64,000 bases of DNA from Phycisphaerales bacterium (GTDB lineage: Bacteria > Planctomycetota > Phycisphaerae > UBA1845 > UTPLA1): contig JAKSDK010000144.1 in the NCBI GenBank assembly GCA_022360095.1, forward strand, positions 20,121 through 84,120, given 5' to 3'. Position numbers and translations under genes: made by a program. Shown here in pieces: positions 1 through 9,496 of the stretch. Position 1 is the first letter of the stretch; every line of letters starts with the position of its first letter. A model generated the notes under the pieces. It searched no databases. It saw nothing but the letters and a program-made list of their open reading frames with translations, and was not told the origin of the DNA.

Positions 1-2
1 CG

Positions 3-668
3 CCGGTGACGTTGCGATTCCACACATGCAAGGCGCGTCGCAGCGGCGACCTTTTCGACATTGATGTGGAGCTTCGAAGCCTGGATCAGGATCGTGCGGA
101 CGTTCTACACGCACGGGCGACGATCGTCCTGACGGCGCGATTGGCAACACCACCTGATATTGAAATCTCCGGTGACTGGATCCAACGGCCCTACGAACGG
201 GGCGCCCATCGTGCTTATGCCGAGGTTTTGTTTCATGGCGAACACTTCCAGGGAATCGAGCGCATCAACGGCGTCTCGGCCTCCGGGATGACGGCCGAGG
301 TCCAATTGGGAGCGACGCCCGATCAATGGATGGGCGACCCGCTGAGAAGCGGTTGGCTGGCCAATCCGCTCGCGATCGATGCAGGCTTCCAACTGGCGAT
401 CCTTTGGTGTCACGAAGAAATGGGCGCGGTGTCACTCCCTTCTTATCTTCATCGTTATCGCCAATATCGTGCCGGCTTTCCGGCGGACCGACTTTCCGTG
501 ACGCTGCAGGTTCGCACGCGCGATCCGCACAAGATGGTCGGCGATCTGATTTTTCAGGCACCCGACGGTGCGGTGATCGCTCGCATAGAGGGCTATGAGT
601 GCACCGTGGATGCGTCTTTGAATGAGGCGTTTCGCCGCGGCGTGCTGAGTGCCGGTACCGTGTCGTGA
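3..668 (+). CDS. Polyketide/PUFA synthase dehydratase domain, C-terminal part (5' end outside window)
   Basis: The frame is already open at the left edge, so this is probably the end of a larger gene rather than a protein starting at the GTG at 6. The visible 220 residues resemble the C-terminal hotdog of a polyketide synthase dehydratase: a FHGEHFQGI motif near residue 77, typical of the inter-hotdog region, then NPLAIDAGFQ near 122, which matches the motif carrying the catalytic Asp. Such domains dehydrate beta-hydroxyacyl-ACP intermediates during chain extension. The stop overlaps the start of the next synthase gene (TGATG), so the two are probably co-translated. Seen: motifs and overlap. 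Inferred: membership of a multidomain synthase whose KS/AT/ACP parts lie upstream. Confidence 0.7.
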   Translation, partial: PVTLRFHTCKARRSGDLFDIDVELRSLDQDRADVLHARATIVLTARLATPPDIEISGDWIQRPYERGAHRAYAEVLFHGEHFQGIERINGVSASGMTAEVQLGATPDQWMGDPLRSGWLANPLAIDAGFQLAILWCHEEMGAVSLPSYLHRYRQYRAGFPADRLSVTLQVRTRDPHKMVGDLIFQAPDGAVIARIEGYECTVDASLNEAFRRGVLSAGTVS

Positions 669-3600
669 TGGGATCGGCGGTGGCGAAAAGGACGCCGATT
701 GCCGTTGTGGGCATGGGCGGGATTTTTCCGGGCGCGACCAGTCTTCGGCAGTTCTGGCAGAACATCGTGACCAAGCGCGATATGGCGCGCGAAGTGCCGT
801 CGGGGCGGTGGATTCTCGATCCGCAAACAGCCTTCGCTGACGAGCCGGCGGCTGACAAGGTCTGTTCGCTTCGCGGCTGTTTCGTGGATGACTTCGTCTT
901 CGATCCGTCGGGGTTGAATCTCGACGGGGGCCTGCTGAACAGGCTTGATCCGTTGTATCACTTCGTGTTGCATGCCGGTCGGCAGGCGTTCCATAACGGG
1001 ATTACGCAAGGACTGGATCGGGCGCGAATCGGCGTGATTTTGGCGGCGATTGCCCTGCCGACCGATGGTTCGTCCGCCATTGCGCGAGAGGTGCTCGGCA
1101 GTGCTTTTGAGCGACGACTGCTTGGGAATCACGTTCAGTCTTCATCCGCTGCCCAAGAATCCGGCCTCACGACCCATCCTCTTAATGCGCGCGTGACCGG
1201 GCTCCCGGCTTCGCTGCTGGCCCAGGCGTTGGAACTGAGTGGCGGCAGTTATACGCTGGATGCAGCGTGCGCGTCGTCGCTCTACGCGGTGAAGCTGGCG
1301 TGCGACGAGCTTCACTCAGGCCGAGCCGATGCCATGCTCGCGGGCGGCGTATCCCGGCCGGATTGTCTCTATACGCAAATGGGCTTTACACAGCTTCGTG
1401 CCCTTTCGCCGACGGGACGGTGTTCGCCGTTTGACGAATCGTCCGACGGGTTGGTCGTGGGAGAAGGCGCTGGCATTGTCTTATTGAAACGCCTGGATGA
1501 CGCGATTCGGGACGGGGATCGCATCGAGGGCGTCATCCGAGGCATCGGCCTGTCCAACGACATTGGCGGCAGTTTGTTGGCGCCGGATTCGGAAGGGCAG
1601 TTGCGAGCGCTGAAGGAGGCCTACCGCCAGGCGGGTTGGGCCCCGGACGAGGTTGATCTCATTGAGTGCCACGGCACAGGGACCCCGGTGGGCGATGCTG
1701 TGGAAGTCCGCAGCATGCGTACGCTCTGGAGCGACGTCAACTGGCAGCACAGTCAATGCCCGATTGGATCGATCAAGTCGATGATCGGCCATTTGTTGAC
1801 GGCGGCCGGTGCCGCGGGGCTGATCAAAGTCCTGCTGGCGATGCGCGAGCAGACGCTACCGCCTTCGGCGAATTTTCGACGGGGCGGTGATGGGATTCCG
1901 CTGGAGGGCAGTCCTTTTCGAGTGCAATGTGAGGCGCAGTCGTGGCTTCCGCGCGATGCGGAGACACCGCGTCGAGCAGCGGTCAGTGCGTTCGGATTTG
2001 GGGGAATTAATGCGCACGTCCTGTTAGAGGAGTGGGCGCCGAAAAGCGCCCCAATTTCGCCACGTGCCCCGGATCAGGTGAGGGACGAAGGGATTGCGAT
2101 CGTGGGGATGGGCGTGAAGCTTGGTGATGTGAAATCCCTACCGGCGTTTCGGGAACTGGTCCGAACGGGTGGATCAGCGATTCGAAAGCGGAAAACGGAT
2201 CGATGGCACGGCTGTGACAAATGGGCCGCACGATTTCTCGACCGAGCGGACATCCCCGGTGCTTACATGGACAGCGTGTCGATTCCGGTTGGCAAATATC
2301 GGCTGCCGCCGAATGAGATTCCCGAGGTTTTGCCGCAGCAGCTCGTGATGTTGGAATGTGTGTCGGATGCTTTGTCGGATGCGAAACAGGCGTTTCGAAC
2401 GCGAAGGCCGCGCGCCGGTGCGATCATCGGGATCGCGTTTGATTTTGAGACGACCAATTTCCAGTTGCGTTGGTGGCTGCCGAGACAAGTGCAACGATGG
2501 GCGGAAGCCCTCGGATTGGAATTCACCGATCGGGAACGATCGCAATGGCTTGAATCGCTGCGGAATGAAGCAGGTCCGGCGCTGAATGCCGTACGAACCC
2601 TTGGCGCGCTTGGCAGCATTGTTGCGAGTCGGATCGCGCGGGAGTTCCAATTCGGCGGTCCTAGTTTCGCCGTGTCCTCCGACGATGCATCCGGGCTTCG
2701 AGCATTGGAAATCGCGGTGAGGGCGCTACGGCAGGGTGAGATGGACATGGCGGTCGCGGGGGCCGTCGATCTGGCGGGCGATGTTCGATCGGTTGTTGTA
2801 TCGGATGCGCTAAGCCGTACGTCGCAGAACGGTTCAACAGAGGACCGCGTTGTGGGTGAGGGAGCGACAGCCGTTGTCTTGAAACGACTATCGGATGCGA
2901 AACGCGACGGAGACCGTATTTATGCGGTGATTCAGGAGATCAAGGGCGTACCGAACGAGGGTGTGGCGAAGGTCGGTTCGGCCGAGGCCAACGTCGGTGA
3001 TTGCGGTGCCGTATCGGGGTTCACCTCGTTTGTGAAAGCGGTGCTGAATCTCCAAGAATCAGAAATGCCGCCGCGCGTCGGTGCCGGTGCGACGACATTT
3101 GAGGAAGAAGGCACGCGAATCGTTGTCGAAGGGGCGGACCCGTGGATTGATGACGTGGGTCTTAAGTCAGGGGGACGCGAAGATGCGAAGCGAAACGTCA
3201 TCACCGTCCCCATCGGCGGCCGCGCCCCACAGCCCCGCCTGCCGAATTTGACCGCGCGCAAAGCCCCGGGCAGGCCTGCCCGAGGTACGGATGTGGCTGT
3301 TCCCCGACGTCATCCGATGGCGGAACCGGTACACAGCCGTGGATTCGCGGAGGCCTTGGTATGTTCTTCGAAGGCAGCGGCGTCAGCGCATCGGGCGTTT
3401 CTGCAATTTTCTCAAACGGCGTCCAAGGGCATGGGCCAAACCCTCGTATTTCAAACTCGATTGCTTGATGCTCTGATGAAGTCGGATCGCGGCATGGCAA
3501 CCGCGTGCATCGATCAACGATTGAGAACCGAGGAAAAGGCCGACTCCGTTCCGTTGTTCTCGCGAGAGATGTGCCTGGAGTTTGCGGTCGGTTCGCTCGC

Positions 3601-5956
3601 GGAGGTTTTGGGCCCGACTTTTGCCGACGTGGACACGTATCCGGTACGTGTGCGTTTGCCCGCAGAGCCCTTGATGCTCGTGGATCGGATTCTCTCGATC
3701 GAGGGCGAGATGGCTTCCCTGACGTCGGGCCGGATTGTCACCGAACATGACGTACGGCCGAGCGATTGGTATCTCGACGGTGGTCGATGTCCGATTTCGA
3801 TCACGGTCGAGTCAGGACAGGCGGACTTGTTTCTGTGCAGTTATCTTGGGATCGATCTGGCTGTAAAGGGGCAGCGTGCCTATCGGCTGCTCGATGCCAC
3901 GGTGGCCTTCCATCGCGATTTGCCACGGCCGGGGGAGACGATTCGGTACGAGATCGAAGTTGAACGATTCGTGCGGCAGGGCGAGACATACCTGTTCTTC
4001 TTCCAATTCGACGGCAAGATCAACGACGAACTCGTGCTGACAATGCGAAACGGTTGCGCCGGGTTCTTTACGGACGAGGAAATCGAAAACTCCGGCGGCA
4101 TTATTCTCACCGCCGAGGAAAATGCGCCGGCAGTGGGACGTCGGGACGCGAGTTGGCAAGAACTCGTACCGATGACCGTGGAATCGTTTGACGAAGAACA
4201 GGTTGCCGCCTTGCGGAAGGGGAACCTGACAGGCTGTTTCGGTTCGCAGTTCGAAGGGCTGGGGCTGAAAGACCCGCTGCGATTGCCCGACGGGCGGATG
4301 AAGTTGTTTGACCGCGTATTGGAAATGGACCCGCAAGGCGGCCGGTTTGGTTTGGGCATGATCCGTGCCGAGGCGGACATTCATCCCGATGATTGGTTTC
4401 TGACCTGCCACTTTATCGATGACATGACCATGCCGGGCACGCTCATGTATGACTGCTGTGTTCACGCCTTGCGTTTTTTCCTGCTTCGGATGGGATGGGT
4501 CGGCGAGCAGGCCGGCGTTTCCTATCAGCCGATTCCCGGGTTTGCCAGTGCACTGAAGTGTCGTGGCCCGGTGACGCCTGAGACGAAGAAAGTCATTTAT
4601 CAGGTCGAGATCAAGGAGATCGGGTATCGGCCGGAGCCCTACGTGTTGGCGGACGCCCTGATGTTTGCGGATGGACGGCGAGTCGTTCAGATGAAGGACA
4701 TGACATTGCAGATTTTCGGTTTGACGCGCGATGAAATCGAAGCGACTTGGGCGCGCCGTCAGCCGAAGCGATCAAGGAAGCCCGCTCCTTCCGAGAAAAA
4801 TATACCGGCCTACGACAAAGATCAGATCTTGGCCTTTGCCATTGGCAACCCTTCGGAGGCCTTTGGCGAGCCGTATCGAGTGTTTGATGAACAAAGGCGC
4901 ATCGCACGGTTGCCGGGACCACCATACCATTTCATGGATCGGGTGATGTCGGTCGAGCAGCCGCCGTGGACGTTAGCGCCGGGCGGCTGGACGGAAGCCG
5001 AGTACGACGTTCCGGCGGACGCATGGTACTTCCGCGCAAATCGGCAGTCATCCATGCCGTTCGGTGTTCTCCTCGAGGTCGGCTTACAGGTCTGCGGCTG
5101 GCTGGCGGCCTACCTGGGATCGGCACTGCGTAGTGAAACGGATTTGAGTTTTCGGAATCTAGGCGGCCGGGCGATCCTGTATGAGGAGGTCTTTCCCGAC
5201 GCCGGGACGTTGAAGACGCGCACGCGGTTAACGAACGTTTCCGAGGCCGGGGGCATGATCATCGAGCACTTCGATCTACAGATCTTGCGGGGAGACGCGC
5301 TTGTTTATGAGGGTGATACGTCCTTCGGCTTCTTCTCAAAAGAGGCGTTGAGCCAGCAGGTCGGGATTCGTGACGCACGAGAACGAGTGCACGTCGCCAA
5401 CGAGCGGGAGACGGCTCGGGGTGGTCGGGTTGAACTCGAGGACGTGCCTCCATGGATGCCGGAAGACGCGGTCGTGTCGGAACAGGGCTTGCAAGGTTTG
5501 TTGTTGCCGGGTCGGGCATGGCGGATGGTCGATCGCATCGATCTTCTGGTGACCGACGGCGGTCCACACGGGCTGGGCTATATCCGGGGTTCCAAGTTGG
5601 TTGACCCTCAGGCCTGGTTTTTCAAAGCCCATTTCTATCAGGACCCGGTTTGGCCGGGATCTCTAGGATTGGAATCATTTTTGCAGTTGCTGAAGGTGTT
5701 TGCGATCGAGCGATGGGGCGGGCGACTGTTGCAGACGCATCGTTTCGAGCCGATCGCGCTGGGTATTGAGCACACTTGGACCTATCGAGGCCAGATCCTT
5801 CCTTCCAACAAGCGGGTTGACGTCGAGGCCGTCATCACGCGCGTTGAAGACCATCCGACGCCGATGCTCGTGGCAAATGGCTTTCTGAAGGTGGATGGTA
5901 TATATATCTATGAGATGAACGATTTCGGATTGCGATTGGTCGAGGTGACTTCGTGA
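668..5956 (+). CDS. PfaC-like synthase: KS, chain-length factor, tandem FabA-like dehydratases
   Basis: Large cytosolic synthase of about 1762 residues. KS1 (about 8-455) is complete, with Cys201 in DAACASS, His335 in ECHGTGT and His375 in SMIGH. A second KS-like domain (about 470-830) reads SSDDASG where the active Cys should be and has no HGTGT motif, so it looks like a chain-length factor. After a linker come two pairs of hotdog folds (about 985-1440 and 1490-1760). The second half of each pair keeps a His motif (CHFIDDMTMPGT, AHFYQDPVWPGS), as in FabA. KS-CLF-DH-DH is the order of PfaC in polyunsaturated fatty acid synthases. The ATG at 668 is preferred over the GTG at 665. The gene is tightly coupled to genes on both sides. 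The product (PUFA or other polyketide lipid) cannot be told from this protein alone. Confidence 0.85.
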   Translation: MGSAVAKRTPIAVVGMGGIFPGATSLRQFWQNIVTKRDMAREVPSGRWILDPQTAFADEPAADKVCSLRGCFVDDFVFDPSGLNLDGGLLNRLDPLYHFVLHAGRQAFHNGITQGLDRARIGVILAAIALPTDGSSAIAREVLGSAFERRLLGNHVQSSSAAQESGLTTHPLNARVTGLPASLLAQALELSGGSYTLDAACASSLYAVKLACDELHSGRADAMLAGGVSRPDCLYTQMGFTQLRALSPTGRCSPFDESSDGLVVGEGAGIVLLKRLDDAIRDGDRIEGVIRGIGLSNDIGGSLLAPDSEGQLRALKEAYRQAGWAPDEVDLIECHGTGTPVGDAVEVRSMRTLWSDVNWQHSQCPIGSIKSMIGHLLTAAGAAGLIKVLLAMREQTLPPSANFRRGGDGIPLEGSPFRVQCEAQSWLPRDAETPRRAAVSAFGFGGINAHVLLEEWAPKSAPISPRAPDQVRDEGIAIVGMGVKLGDVKSLPAFRELVRTGGSAIRKRKTDRWHGCDKWAARFLDRADIPGAYMDSVSIPVGKYRLPPNEIPEVLPQQLVMLECVSDALSDAKQAFRTRRPRAGAIIGIAFDFETTNFQLRWWLPRQVQRWAEALGLEFTDRERSQWLESLRNEAGPALNAVRTLGALGSIVASRIAREFQFGGPSFAVSSDDASGLRALEIAVRALRQGEMDMAVAGAVDLAGDVRSVVVSDALSRTSQNGSTEDRVVGEGATAVVLKRLSDAKRDGDRIYAVIQEIKGVPNEGVAKVGSAEANVGDCGAVSGFTSFVKAVLNLQESEMPPRVGAGATTFEEEGTRIVVEGADPWIDDVGLKSGGREDAKRNVITVPIGGRAPQPRLPNLTARKAPGRPARGTDVAVPRRHPMAEPVHSRGFAEALVCSSKAAASAHRAFLQFSQTASKGMGQTLVFQTRLLDALMKSDRGMATACIDQRLRTEEKADSVPLFSREMCLEFAVGSLAEVLGPTFADVDTYPVRVRLPAEPLMLVDRILSIEGEMASLTSGRIVTEHDVRPSDWYLDGGRCPISITVESGQADLFLCSYLGIDLAVKGQRAYRLLDATVAFHRDLPRPGETIRYEIEVERFVRQGETYLFFFQFDGKINDELVLTMRNGCAGFFTDEEIENSGGIILTAEENAPAVGRRDASWQELVPMTVESFDEEQVAALRKGNLTGCFGSQFEGLGLKDPLRLPDGRMKLFDRVLEMDPQGGRFGLGMIRAEADIHPDDWFLTCHFIDDMTMPGTLMYDCCVHALRFFLLRMGWVGEQAGVSYQPIPGFASALKCRGPVTPETKKVIYQVEIKEIGYRPEPYVLADALMFADGRRVVQMKDMTLQIFGLTRDEIEATWARRQPKRSRKPAPSEKNIPAYDKDQILAFAIGNPSEAFGEPYRVFDEQRRIARLPGPPYHFMDRVMSVEQPPWTLAPGGWTEAEYDVPADAWYFRANRQSSMPFGVLLEVGLQVCGWLAAYLGSALRSETDLSFRNLGGRAILYEEVFPDAGTLKTRTRLTNVSEAGGMIIEHFDLQILRGDALVYEGDTSFGFFSKEALSQQVGIRDARERVHVANERETARGGRVELEDVPPWMPEDAVVSEQGLQGLLLPGRAWRMVDRIDLLVTDGGPHGLGYIRGSKLVDPQAWFFKAHFYQDPVWPGSLGLESFLQLLKVFAIERWGGRLLQTHRFEPIALGIEHTWTYRGQILPSNKRVDVEAVITRVEDHPTPMLVANGFLKVDGIYIYEMNDFGLRLVEVTS

Positions 5957-6915
5957 GTAACGATTCAAGGTCCGCCGCTTCGGTTCGTGCGTCATCCTCG
6001 GAGGGGATCGGGGGCGCGTCCGGTGATGGGCAGTCTGCAATCACTTTTACAAAAATGCATGGTCTCGGCAACGACTACGTTTACGTCAACTGCTTTGAGC
6101 AGGCGTTGGGAAGCATCGAGACGCAAACACTTGCCGTCGCCGTGAGTGACCGGCATCGTGGAATAGGCTCCGACGGACTGATTCTGATTCGACCGCCGTC
6201 CGACGGTTCGGTCGCCGATGTGCGGATGGAGATGTACAACGCCGACGGCTCGCGCGGCGAAATGTGCGGCAATGGAATTCGATGTGTCGCGAAATACGCC
6301 GTCGATCATGGATTGGTTGATTCATCGGACGCCGAATCGACGGAGATACGCGTACAAACGGATCGCGGCGTTTTGACACTTTGCGCCTTCCGGCGTGACC
6401 ACGTCGTCGAGCAGGTTCGCGTGGACATGGGGCCGCCGATACTGACACCGAGCGACATTCCAGTCGCCGTCTCAGGCGATCGTTGTATTCGCGCGGAGCT
6501 TCCCGTGGGGGATGCCGTGTACCGCATGACTTGCGTTTCCATGGGCAATCCACATGCCGTTGTCTTTATGGAGTCGGTGGCGGACGTGGATTTGTCCGAA
6601 CTTGGTCCGTTGGTCGAACGACATTCGCTGTTTCCGAACCGTGTCAATCTGCACATTGCCTGCGTTCAATCTCGAACCGAGGCCACGATGCGAAGCTGGG
6701 AACGCGGCAGCGGCATGACGATGGCCTGCGGCACCGGTGCCTGTGCCGTGCTCGTCGCCGGCGTTTTGGAGGACCGCCTGGATCGCAAGGCGCTGGTTCA
6801 TTTGCCCGGCGGAGATTTGAAGATTGAATGGCAAGAGTCCCCTCAAGGAGAGATCGGGACGGTTTTCATGACCGGTCCCGCCGTGGAAGTGTTCACCGGC
6901 CAATGGCCGATCTAG
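5953..6915 (+). CDS. dapF: Diaminopimelate epimerase DapF with N-terminal extension
   Basis: Interconverts LL- and meso-diaminopimelate, the last step before lysine and peptidoglycan precursors. The two catalytic cysteines are present: Cys105 in GEMCGNGIRC and Cys259 in ACGTGACA. The usual N-terminal motif KMHGLGNDY starts only at about residue 34; the first 33 residues are Ser/Gly/Ala-rich and absent from typical DapF of about 275 residues. The GTG start overlaps the preceding stop (GTGA), which explains the extension: translation appears coupled to the PfaC-like gene. An internal start just before the conserved region cannot be excluded. The identity is secure; the N-terminus is less so. 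Confidence 0.95.
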   Translation: MSNDSRSAASVRASSSEGIGGASGDGQSAITFTKMHGLGNDYVYVNCFEQALGSIETQTLAVAVSDRHRGIGSDGLILIRPPSDGSVADVRMEMYNADGSRGEMCGNGIRCVAKYAVDHGLVDSSDAESTEIRVQTDRGVLTLCAFRRDHVVEQVRVDMGPPILTPSDIPVAVSGDRCIRAELPVGDAVYRMTCVSMGNPHAVVFMESVADVDLSELGPLVERHSLFPNRVNLHIACVQSRTEATMRSWERGSGMTMACGTGACAVLVAGVLEDRLDRKALVHLPGGDLKIEWQESPQGEIGTVFMTGPAVEVFTGQWPI

Positions 6916-6973
6916 CAGGGCTTTTCGGTCCGTCGTCGTGGTGCACTAACGTCTTAAGCTTGTGAGCTGAGCA

Positions 6974-7075
6974 ATGTGGCCATTTAGGAAGCGGGAGGAA
7001 CCCGCGCAACCAGACGTCCATGACGAGATCCTTGAGGCGCTGGCCCCATGGTTGAATAAGCATCGACGCGCTTAA
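6974..7075 (+). CDS. Possible 33-residue small protein
   Basis: A short frame begins MWPFRKREEP, contains a likely helix with acidic and hydrophobic residues (DEILEALAPWL) and ends in a basic tail. The composition is protein-like, but no clear ribosome binding site precedes it, and its stop codon lies inside the left arm of a strong hairpin. It may be a genuine small protein behind dapF or chance. No family recognised. Confidence 0.3.
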   Translation: MWPFRKREEPAQPDVHDEILEALAPWLNKHRRA

Positions 7076-7109
7076 AGCCCCGGGCAAAATGCCCGGGGCT
7101 TTAAGCGCG
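7067..7109 (+). terminator. 20-bp perfect hairpin after dapF
   Basis: Positions 7067-7086 are perfectly complementary to 7090-7109 around an AAA loop; the GC core is AAGCCCCGGGCA. No long T-tract follows, but the hairpin is very stable and sits between the plus-strand dapF group and minus-strand genes, so termination, possibly in both directions, is the simplest role. A dispersed palindromic repeat is the alternative. Confidence 0.6.
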
Positions 7110-7289
7110 CGTGCGGTTGTCAACGAAGGCGATGCACCCGAAAAAACCGACGACGCGTGAAAATAAACACAATTTGTTGTCTCCGAATGGGTCTATCAAC
7201 AAGATTGAAGTGATGATGAGGTTCGATTCGAAGTTTGAGAAATAGGCGGGATGCGCTTCGATACGGCGCATCCCGCCGGTCAGCGTTCA

Positions 7290-7733
7290 TCAACGTGTTT
7301 TCTCTCTTTCTACCCGAGCACGTAGATCAGGCAGGTTGTTGATCCCTGCTCCGACGATCCAGTCGCCCTCTCGTACGTCGTTGAAGAAAACCCACACACG
7401 GTTGTGGGCCTCCTCCTCATTCCATGGCGATTCCTCGAACTCATAGATCGCTTTTGCGACCTCAATCCCAAGTTTATGCTTGCTCTCCTGGTCGATCAGA
7501 CCTTGCAATGTCGTGAAGAGAAAGCGATAGATGGGCTTCGGCGGCTTCCCGGAAACCTGAACGAGGTTCGGGGAAGGCACTTCATGCGTGTAGACCCAGG
7601 TGAAAGCCTCAGCGAATGGGCTGCCTTTGAGTCCTTCGTACTTCAACGCAATCTGACCCACCGTCTCCGGAAGCCGTTCAAGCGCCTTTTTGGGTAATGC
7701 TCCCTCCGGAAGTGTAATGTCGATGATCGGCAT
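7290..7733 (-). CDS. Tautomerase-superfamily protein, double-unit cis-CaaD type
   Basis: Begins MPIIDITLPEG: after Met removal Pro becomes the N-terminal catalytic base of the 4-oxalocrotonate tautomerase superfamily. At 147 residues it is about twice a 4-OT subunit and seems to hold two beta-alpha-beta units (second from about residue 68, IYRFLFTTLQG), as in cis-3-chloroacrylic acid dehalogenase and malonate semialdehyde decarboxylase relatives. The C-terminal RVWVFFNDV/GDWIVGAG stretch also fits that group. The substrate is not evident. It has no operator of its own and is probably co-transcribed with the DUF4242-like gene 97 bp upstream. Its last codons contain one copy of a 27-bp sequence repeated near 22.4 kb. 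Confidence 0.75.
   Translation of the reverse strand: MPIIDITLPEGALPKKALERLPETVGQIALKYEGLKGSPFAEAFTWVYTHEVPSPNLVQVSGKPPKPIYRFLFTTLQGLIDQESKHKLGIEVAKAIYEFEESPWNEEEAHNRVWVFFNDVREGDWIVGAGINNLPDLRARVEREKTR
7303..7329. repeat. 27-bp exact direct repeat, copy 1
   Basis: Identical at every base to 22395-22421 in the same orientation; identity stops sharply on both sides. This copy forms the 3' coding end of the tautomerase gene (DLRARVERE on the minus strand). Confidence 0.85.
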
Positions 7734-7830
7734 TTTAGAATCTCCTGTGTTAGATTAGGTGTCGCTGAATCGCGCAGCGATTTCTCGTTAACTTCGCCGG
7801 ATGCCGGCCGTTGGCCGAAATCACTCACGG

Positions 7831-8166
7831 CTACTTTTCGCAGGCGTCACTTGAACTCGCGCAATTCGTATCCGTCTGCTCACTGGGGCGAAGATCAAGC
7901 CCCGATATTCGCTTCACTTCAGTGATGGAGTCGAAGGGCATGTCGACCGCTTCGTGGGCGCGACGGATCGCCTCGGCGTCTTTTCCCGCCGTGAAGCAGA
8001 ACGCCCGACCGTCCTTCAAATTGACGTGAGCACCGAGGGCGAGCCCGCCTTCGTTTTCACACGCTTCTTCGAACGCCTTGTAGGCTTCGAGCCATTCTTC
8101 TTCTGTCAGTTCTTGTTGGGGGTAGCTTCCCTTTGTTTTGTCATGCGTGTCGATGAAATATTTCAT
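7831..8166 (-). CDS. DUF4242 / SCO4226-like small protein
   Basis: A 111-residue protein starting MKYFIDTHD, with a conserved-looking block GRAFCFTAGKDAEAIRRAHEAV followed by MPFDSITEVKRI. This fits the small ferredoxin-like DUF4242/SCO4226 family, of which one Streptomyces member binds nickel. Metal binding here is only an analogy; the Cys and His residues present could bind metal but prove nothing. An operator-like palindrome lies 60 bp upstream, and the gene probably heads a two-gene unit with the larger tautomerase. Confidence 0.6.
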   Translation of the reverse strand: MKYFIDTHDKTKGSYPQQELTEEEWLEAYKAFEEACENEGGLALGAHVNLKDGRAFCFTAGKDAEAIRRAHEAVDMPFDSITEVKRISGLDLRPSEQTDTNCASSSDACEK

Positions 8167-8226
8167 GGCATTTCCTTTCGGTTTGAGGGTTTTTGAAGCG
8201 CTCGCCGAACGCCGGCGGCGACTCTC

Positions 8227-8248
8227 TATAACTGTATATACAGATATA
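8227..8248. promoter_or_regulatory. MarR-type operator A
   Basis: Inverted repeat TATAACTGTA-TA-TACAGATATA with one mismatch between the arms, upstream of the DUF4242-like gene start at 8166. It shares the TGTA-N2-TACA core with three other sites before 9398, 9718 and 10215. Confidence 0.65.
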
Positions 8249-8327
8249 GATGCAGACTATACGCAATGCATTGAATCACCTCCTTTCATGAGAGAATCTC
8301 CGGCATCCATGCCTCCCGTCGCTGAGC

Positions 8328-9398
8328 TTACGTCTCCAGCAATGCCCACGGTTTGATCATGTCCTGTATTCGAACGTCGGGCGATCTGGAATCGCTTTCA
8401 AATCTGCGACGGTGAAGCGGCGCGGGTGATCGGGGCCCCATGCCAACCATGGGCCGGGTCACTCGGTATTCATCCCGGTTCACCATGAGGCTGAGCAGGT
8501 CCGGGCGAGAATAGTGACCGACACCATCGTGCAAGTGCGCCCAGTCGGCGATCGTGCCAAAATCAAGATCGGCGTAGAGGATTTTCTCGTCGTCCTTGAC
8601 GGGACCTGCCAGCAGTTTTCCACCAGGAGCAATGATCGACGAGAGACCACCGCCGAGTCGAAGTCTGTCGGCCTGGTATTCCGTTTGGCAAAGTTTGTCA
8701 TAACCCGCCTGATCCAACGTGCCGTGTACGTTCAGCACGAAGCAGTCGCCGACATGCGCGTGATAACGACAGCAGAGATCCGCCAGCGTATCGAACAGAT
8801 CCCACCAGGGCGGGATCGCCATACCGCCAACCCAGGCGCCAACGTGAATTTGCGGCCCCTCGGCCATCACGGCGTGCCGCATAAGGTCCATGGAGTGTTC
8901 CCAGCAAAGAAGCCCACTCAGACGATAGCGTTCGAAGTCGTAGGTCCTGATGTTGTCGCCACCGCCGCCGAGCCCCCACTGCGTTCGTTCCGCGTGGGTC
9001 GGCATGATCTTACGGTGCTTACCCAGCAATCGTCCCTGTCGGTTGATAAACAGCAGCGTGTTGTAACAACTCTTTCCGTCCCGCTCGTTGATGCCCATCA
9101 CGATGTCGATATTGTTGGCGCGAGCGGCATCGCACAGAACATCGGTTGCCCTGCTGGGGACCTCGACTCCATTGAGGAACCATTCCTTGAAGAGCGGCTG
9201 ATACCAGGCCGGCTCTCCCATCCAGATATAGTATGGATAGCCGGGCAGAAACGATTCGGAAAAGCCGACCAGTTCGGCCCCTTTGCCGGCAGCCTCCTCG
9301 ATCAAGGCGACGGCCTTGTCCAACGTTCTTTCACGGTCGTACAAGACGGACGCCGCCTGGGCGGCCGCCACTCTGATGACTTGCGTGTTGGTATTCAT
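8328..9398 (-). CDS. Nitrilase / cyanide-dihydratase family carbon-nitrogen hydrolase
   Basis: Cytosolic 356-residue enzyme with the full nitrilase triad: Glu48 (GFSESFLPGYP), Lys130 (GKHRKIMPT) and Cys165 (LLCWEHSM). It hydrolyses nitriles (or cyanide) to acid and ammonia through a thioimidate on the Cys. CWEH rather than CWEN at the nucleophile occurs in several aliphatic nitrilases and cyanide-degrading enzymes, but the substrate cannot be fixed from sequence. Length is normal. A near-perfect operator lies about 50 bp upstream, and the neighbours are two tautomerases and a MarR regulator, which suggests an inducible pathway for a nitrile-containing or unsaturated compound. Confidence 0.9.
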   Translation of the reverse strand: MNTNTQVIRVAAAQAASVLYDRERTLDKAVALIEEAAGKGAELVGFSESFLPGYPYYIWMGEPAWYQPLFKEWFLNGVEVPSRATDVLCDAARANNIDIVMGINERDGKSCYNTLLFINRQGRLLGKHRKIMPTHAERTQWGLGGGGDNIRTYDFERYRLSGLLCWEHSMDLMRHAVMAEGPQIHVGAWVGGMAIPPWWDLFDTLADLCCRYHAHVGDCFVLNVHGTLDQAGYDKLCQTEYQADRLRLGGGLSSIIAPGGKLLAGPVKDDEKILYADLDFGTIADWAHLHDGVGHYSRPDLLSLMVNRDEYRVTRPMVGMGPRSPAPLHRRRFESDSRSPDVRIQDMIKPWALLET

Positions 9399-9447
9399 TG
9401 TGACTCCTTGCGTTCATGGAAAGACCTGAGCGGCGCGAGCGCTCCCA

Positions 9448-9469
9448 TATATCTGTACATACAGATATA
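9448..9469. promoter_or_regulatory. MarR-type operator B
   Basis: Perfect inverted repeat with 10-bp arms TATATCTGTA / TACAGATATA and a CA spacer, the best of the four sites. It lies 50 bp upstream of the nitrilase start, where a repressor would block the promoter. Confidence 0.75.
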
Positions 9470-9496
9470 ATCCAAAAAATGTGGACGATGGTCTTC

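Noticed and set aside
8514..9470. Plus-strand frame of 318 codons over the nitrilase gene
   Set aside because: It is the complement of a gene with a complete catalytic triad; the plus-strand protein has no recognisable domain.
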